From contig PJRA01000263.1 of the NCBI GenBank assembly GCA_016987375.1, positions 1,542,540-1,606,539 on the forward strand: a stretch of DNA of 64,000 bases, in the 5' to 3' direction. Numbering within the stretch: position 1 is the stretch's first letter; each line of letters opens with the position of its first letter. The notes below the pieces were generated by a model. It was not told where the DNA came from, did no database searches, and was given only the letters and a program-made list of their open reading frames with translations. Positions 62,065 to 64,000 of the stretch are shown here, one piece after another. The position numbers and the translations under genes were made by a program. The DNA comes from Brachionus koreanus (lineage: Eukaryota > Rotifera > Eurotatoria > Ploima > Brachionidae).

Positions 62065-64000
62065 TTTTTTTTTTTAATTTTTAAATCATATTTTCCTTTC
62101 ATTGTTGAATTTTTTACTTTATCTTGATATGTATCCTTTTGTTTTCGTCTATTTTTTTATTATTTTCGAAATTCAGGGTACAATTTTTATATATCAAAAA
62201 ATATTTTTATATATCTAAAATTTATTTAGAAATAAATCAAATTAGTTTATAATTTTTTTTTTAATTATCCCAAAAAATTGTTTAAACTTAAAACGTTATC
62301 AAGATTTGATTTTACTCACTCACTAAAAATAATTTGTATTTTTTGCTTTTGTTGCAAATTTATACCTTTTTTGAGAAAAAAATTGGATTCACATGCATTA
62401 ATGAAAATTCTCTTTCAGCTCTTCTTCAACTGGTCCCCACCACGTCATCTTTGATCTGTCTGTTGGAATTCAAAAAACATCGCTAAGCCATTTGCCCAAG
62501 TCGTCTTCTTTTAACTTTTAATAAAGGTTAAAAATTTAAATTTGACTCATTATACAATTTACATTTTTTTCACATAAAAACATACAAAACTTAATTTTTA
62601 TTTTTTTAAAAATTTAGTTAATTTAATTCGGTATGGATTAATTGCCTAATCTTTAAGATGCGAATGGTGCTTTGAAATTTTGATCTGTTTAGTATAGAAG
62701 ATTCGCAATATTTTTCTTATGTCATTATTAATCAAAGCTTTTGTTTTTCAAAAGTTAAAAGCTAGTTAATTATTTCTTATAACACAGATTCTGTTCTTTA
62801 TTTATTAAAAATATAATTTAGGGCGGGTCTTCAGGTTTGTCCAAATGGCTTATGCATTCGTTTAAACCCAACAGATTCTCTTCTCTTTTGATTGATTCAA
62901 ATGTATGGTTAGTTGGCTTCATTTGCTGAATTGATTCAAGTCAGCTTCGTTAATTTTTTTTGGCCAATTCTCCTCTATTTTTGAACCATAAAATTTAATT
63001 GTTTAGCACCAAAATATTAATTATCAATTTCGGATATTTTCCCTGTTCAACTGCTAATTATCATAACTAATTTTACGTAGTGTGTTTCTTTCCTAACACT
63101 CCATTGCGAATCCGAACGAAGACTTTGTACCACGACATTCCAGGTCATATTTATATTTAAATCAATTTAAGAAAAAACAATATATAAAGTAATTCACAGC
63201 CATAAAATCGTTAAAAACGGCGTATGTCACCAATTTTGCCACTTATATTTTTCTAATAAACTATAAAAAAATAATTAAATAAGATTATGATTTTTGCTTT
63301 TTTTAAATCAAAGATTTATTTTAGTTAATATAGCATGTCAAACATTTATTTGAATTTTTGGCAATTTGCGTTGAATTTATCAAACGTTTTATAAAACATA
63401 ATTTTCAACCCTTATTAACCAGAATATGTATTTTATTTATTCAACCAACTCAAACTTCTTCCTTTTTTAAAAAATATTTTTTTTCATCAATTTCTTGTAA
63501 CAATTGGTTTTAAACGAAGGCGTAAGCCATTCGGACGAACCTAGAGCCTGCCCTAAAGTATATTTTTAATAAATAAAAATAAATAAAATATCAAATTTTC
63601 CAAAAGAGTTTTTTTAGTGTTTGAAAGTGCAATAAAAAGTTATTTATTGATTTTTGTTTGACAGCGTTTAATTCAGGTGTATTTTTATGTGCAGATACTG
63701 TAAATTCAAATAGGGATGAGAAACCGTCTCATCTTTGAAACCAATTAATAGTCAATGAATTTAATATGGACTAATTAGATTGATTATTTTATTATCCCAA
63801 ATTAACAAGTTTTAATATTTAAAAAATCTCAAATAAAAATTAAATTGAATTTTTTCAACTTTAAAGGACTAAAGAACTTTTTCGTTTCTTTCTATTTAAG
63901 GATATTTTACGTAATTATAAAAACAAAATAAAATCTTAAAAAATGATTCAAATAATTTTAAAACAAATTAGATTATTTTTATTTTAGTTTTTTTTTTAAT
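62065..64000. other. Downstream flank with one TIR element
   Basis: No gene after the N4BP2 stop at 62064. The 3' untranslated region of that gene is followed by the element at 62805-63575 and AT-rich sequence to the window end. Confidence 0.5.
62805..63575. mobile_element. Terminal-inverted-repeat element with TTCGTTTAAACCC ends
   Basis: The left end (62805-62872: ATTAAAAATATAATTTAGGG, then TTTGTCCAAATGGCTTATGC and TTCGTTTAAACCC) is inverted at the right (63503-63575), with matching order over about 65 bases. The 630-base interior has no open frame. It is either one non-autonomous DNA element or two inverted copies of a short retroposon; the similar single copies at 47819 and 59008 leave both possible. 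Confidence 0.6.

Overview
The window is AT-rich animal genomic DNA. Spliced genes carry many very short introns (about 45-65 bases, usually with GTAA-type donors), so most proteins have to be assembled from several exons. Nanos, a rhodopsin-type GPCR, two tetraspanins, a radial-spoke head protein, a dynein-1 intermediate chain and an exocyst subunit indicate a small ciliated invertebrate. Intron size, base composition and compactness would suit a rotifer such as a Brachionus-type monogonont, but that is inference, not proof.

Layout. 1-6.5 kb: a single-exon nanos gene (-), a small secreted or GPI-type protein (+) and an intronless GPCR (-). 6.5-9.4 kb: intergenic, with one mariner fragment. 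9.4-12.5 kb: cytosolic aspartate aminotransferase (3 exons, -) and a six-exon multipass membrane protein (-). 12.5-17 kb: mostly repeats, a MULE-like remnant and a small secreted Asn/Gly-repeat protein. 17-25 kb: one cytoplasmic dynein-1 intermediate chain gene (6 exons, -) whose two large introns hold two mariner-type remnants, a 554-base assembly gap and two large inverted repeats. 26.1-26.7 kb: a second, nearly identical nanos. 27.6-31.3 kb: radial spoke head 4/6 (5 exons, -). 31.7-36.0 kb: two tandem tetraspanins (+). 36.6-43.0 kb: exocyst Sec15 (13 exons, -). 45.3-46.2 kb: UBTD-type ubiquitin-like protein (-). 50.1-62.1 kb: one N4BP2-like gene (+; P-loop kinase, CUE, DUF1771, Smr) with a 6.5 kb intron full of LINE, MULE and mariner debris. 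62-64 kb: a terminal-inverted-repeat element and otherwise nothing coding.

The genes do not form a pathway or operon; they are ordinary housekeeping, ciliary and signalling genes. The least ordinary aspects are the recent nanos duplication, whose two copies share promoter and coding sequence but not 3' flank, and the density of long fold-back inverted repeats, many inside introns. I found no convincing new enzymatic or defence system. No tRNA, rRNA or CRISPR array was recognised by eye.
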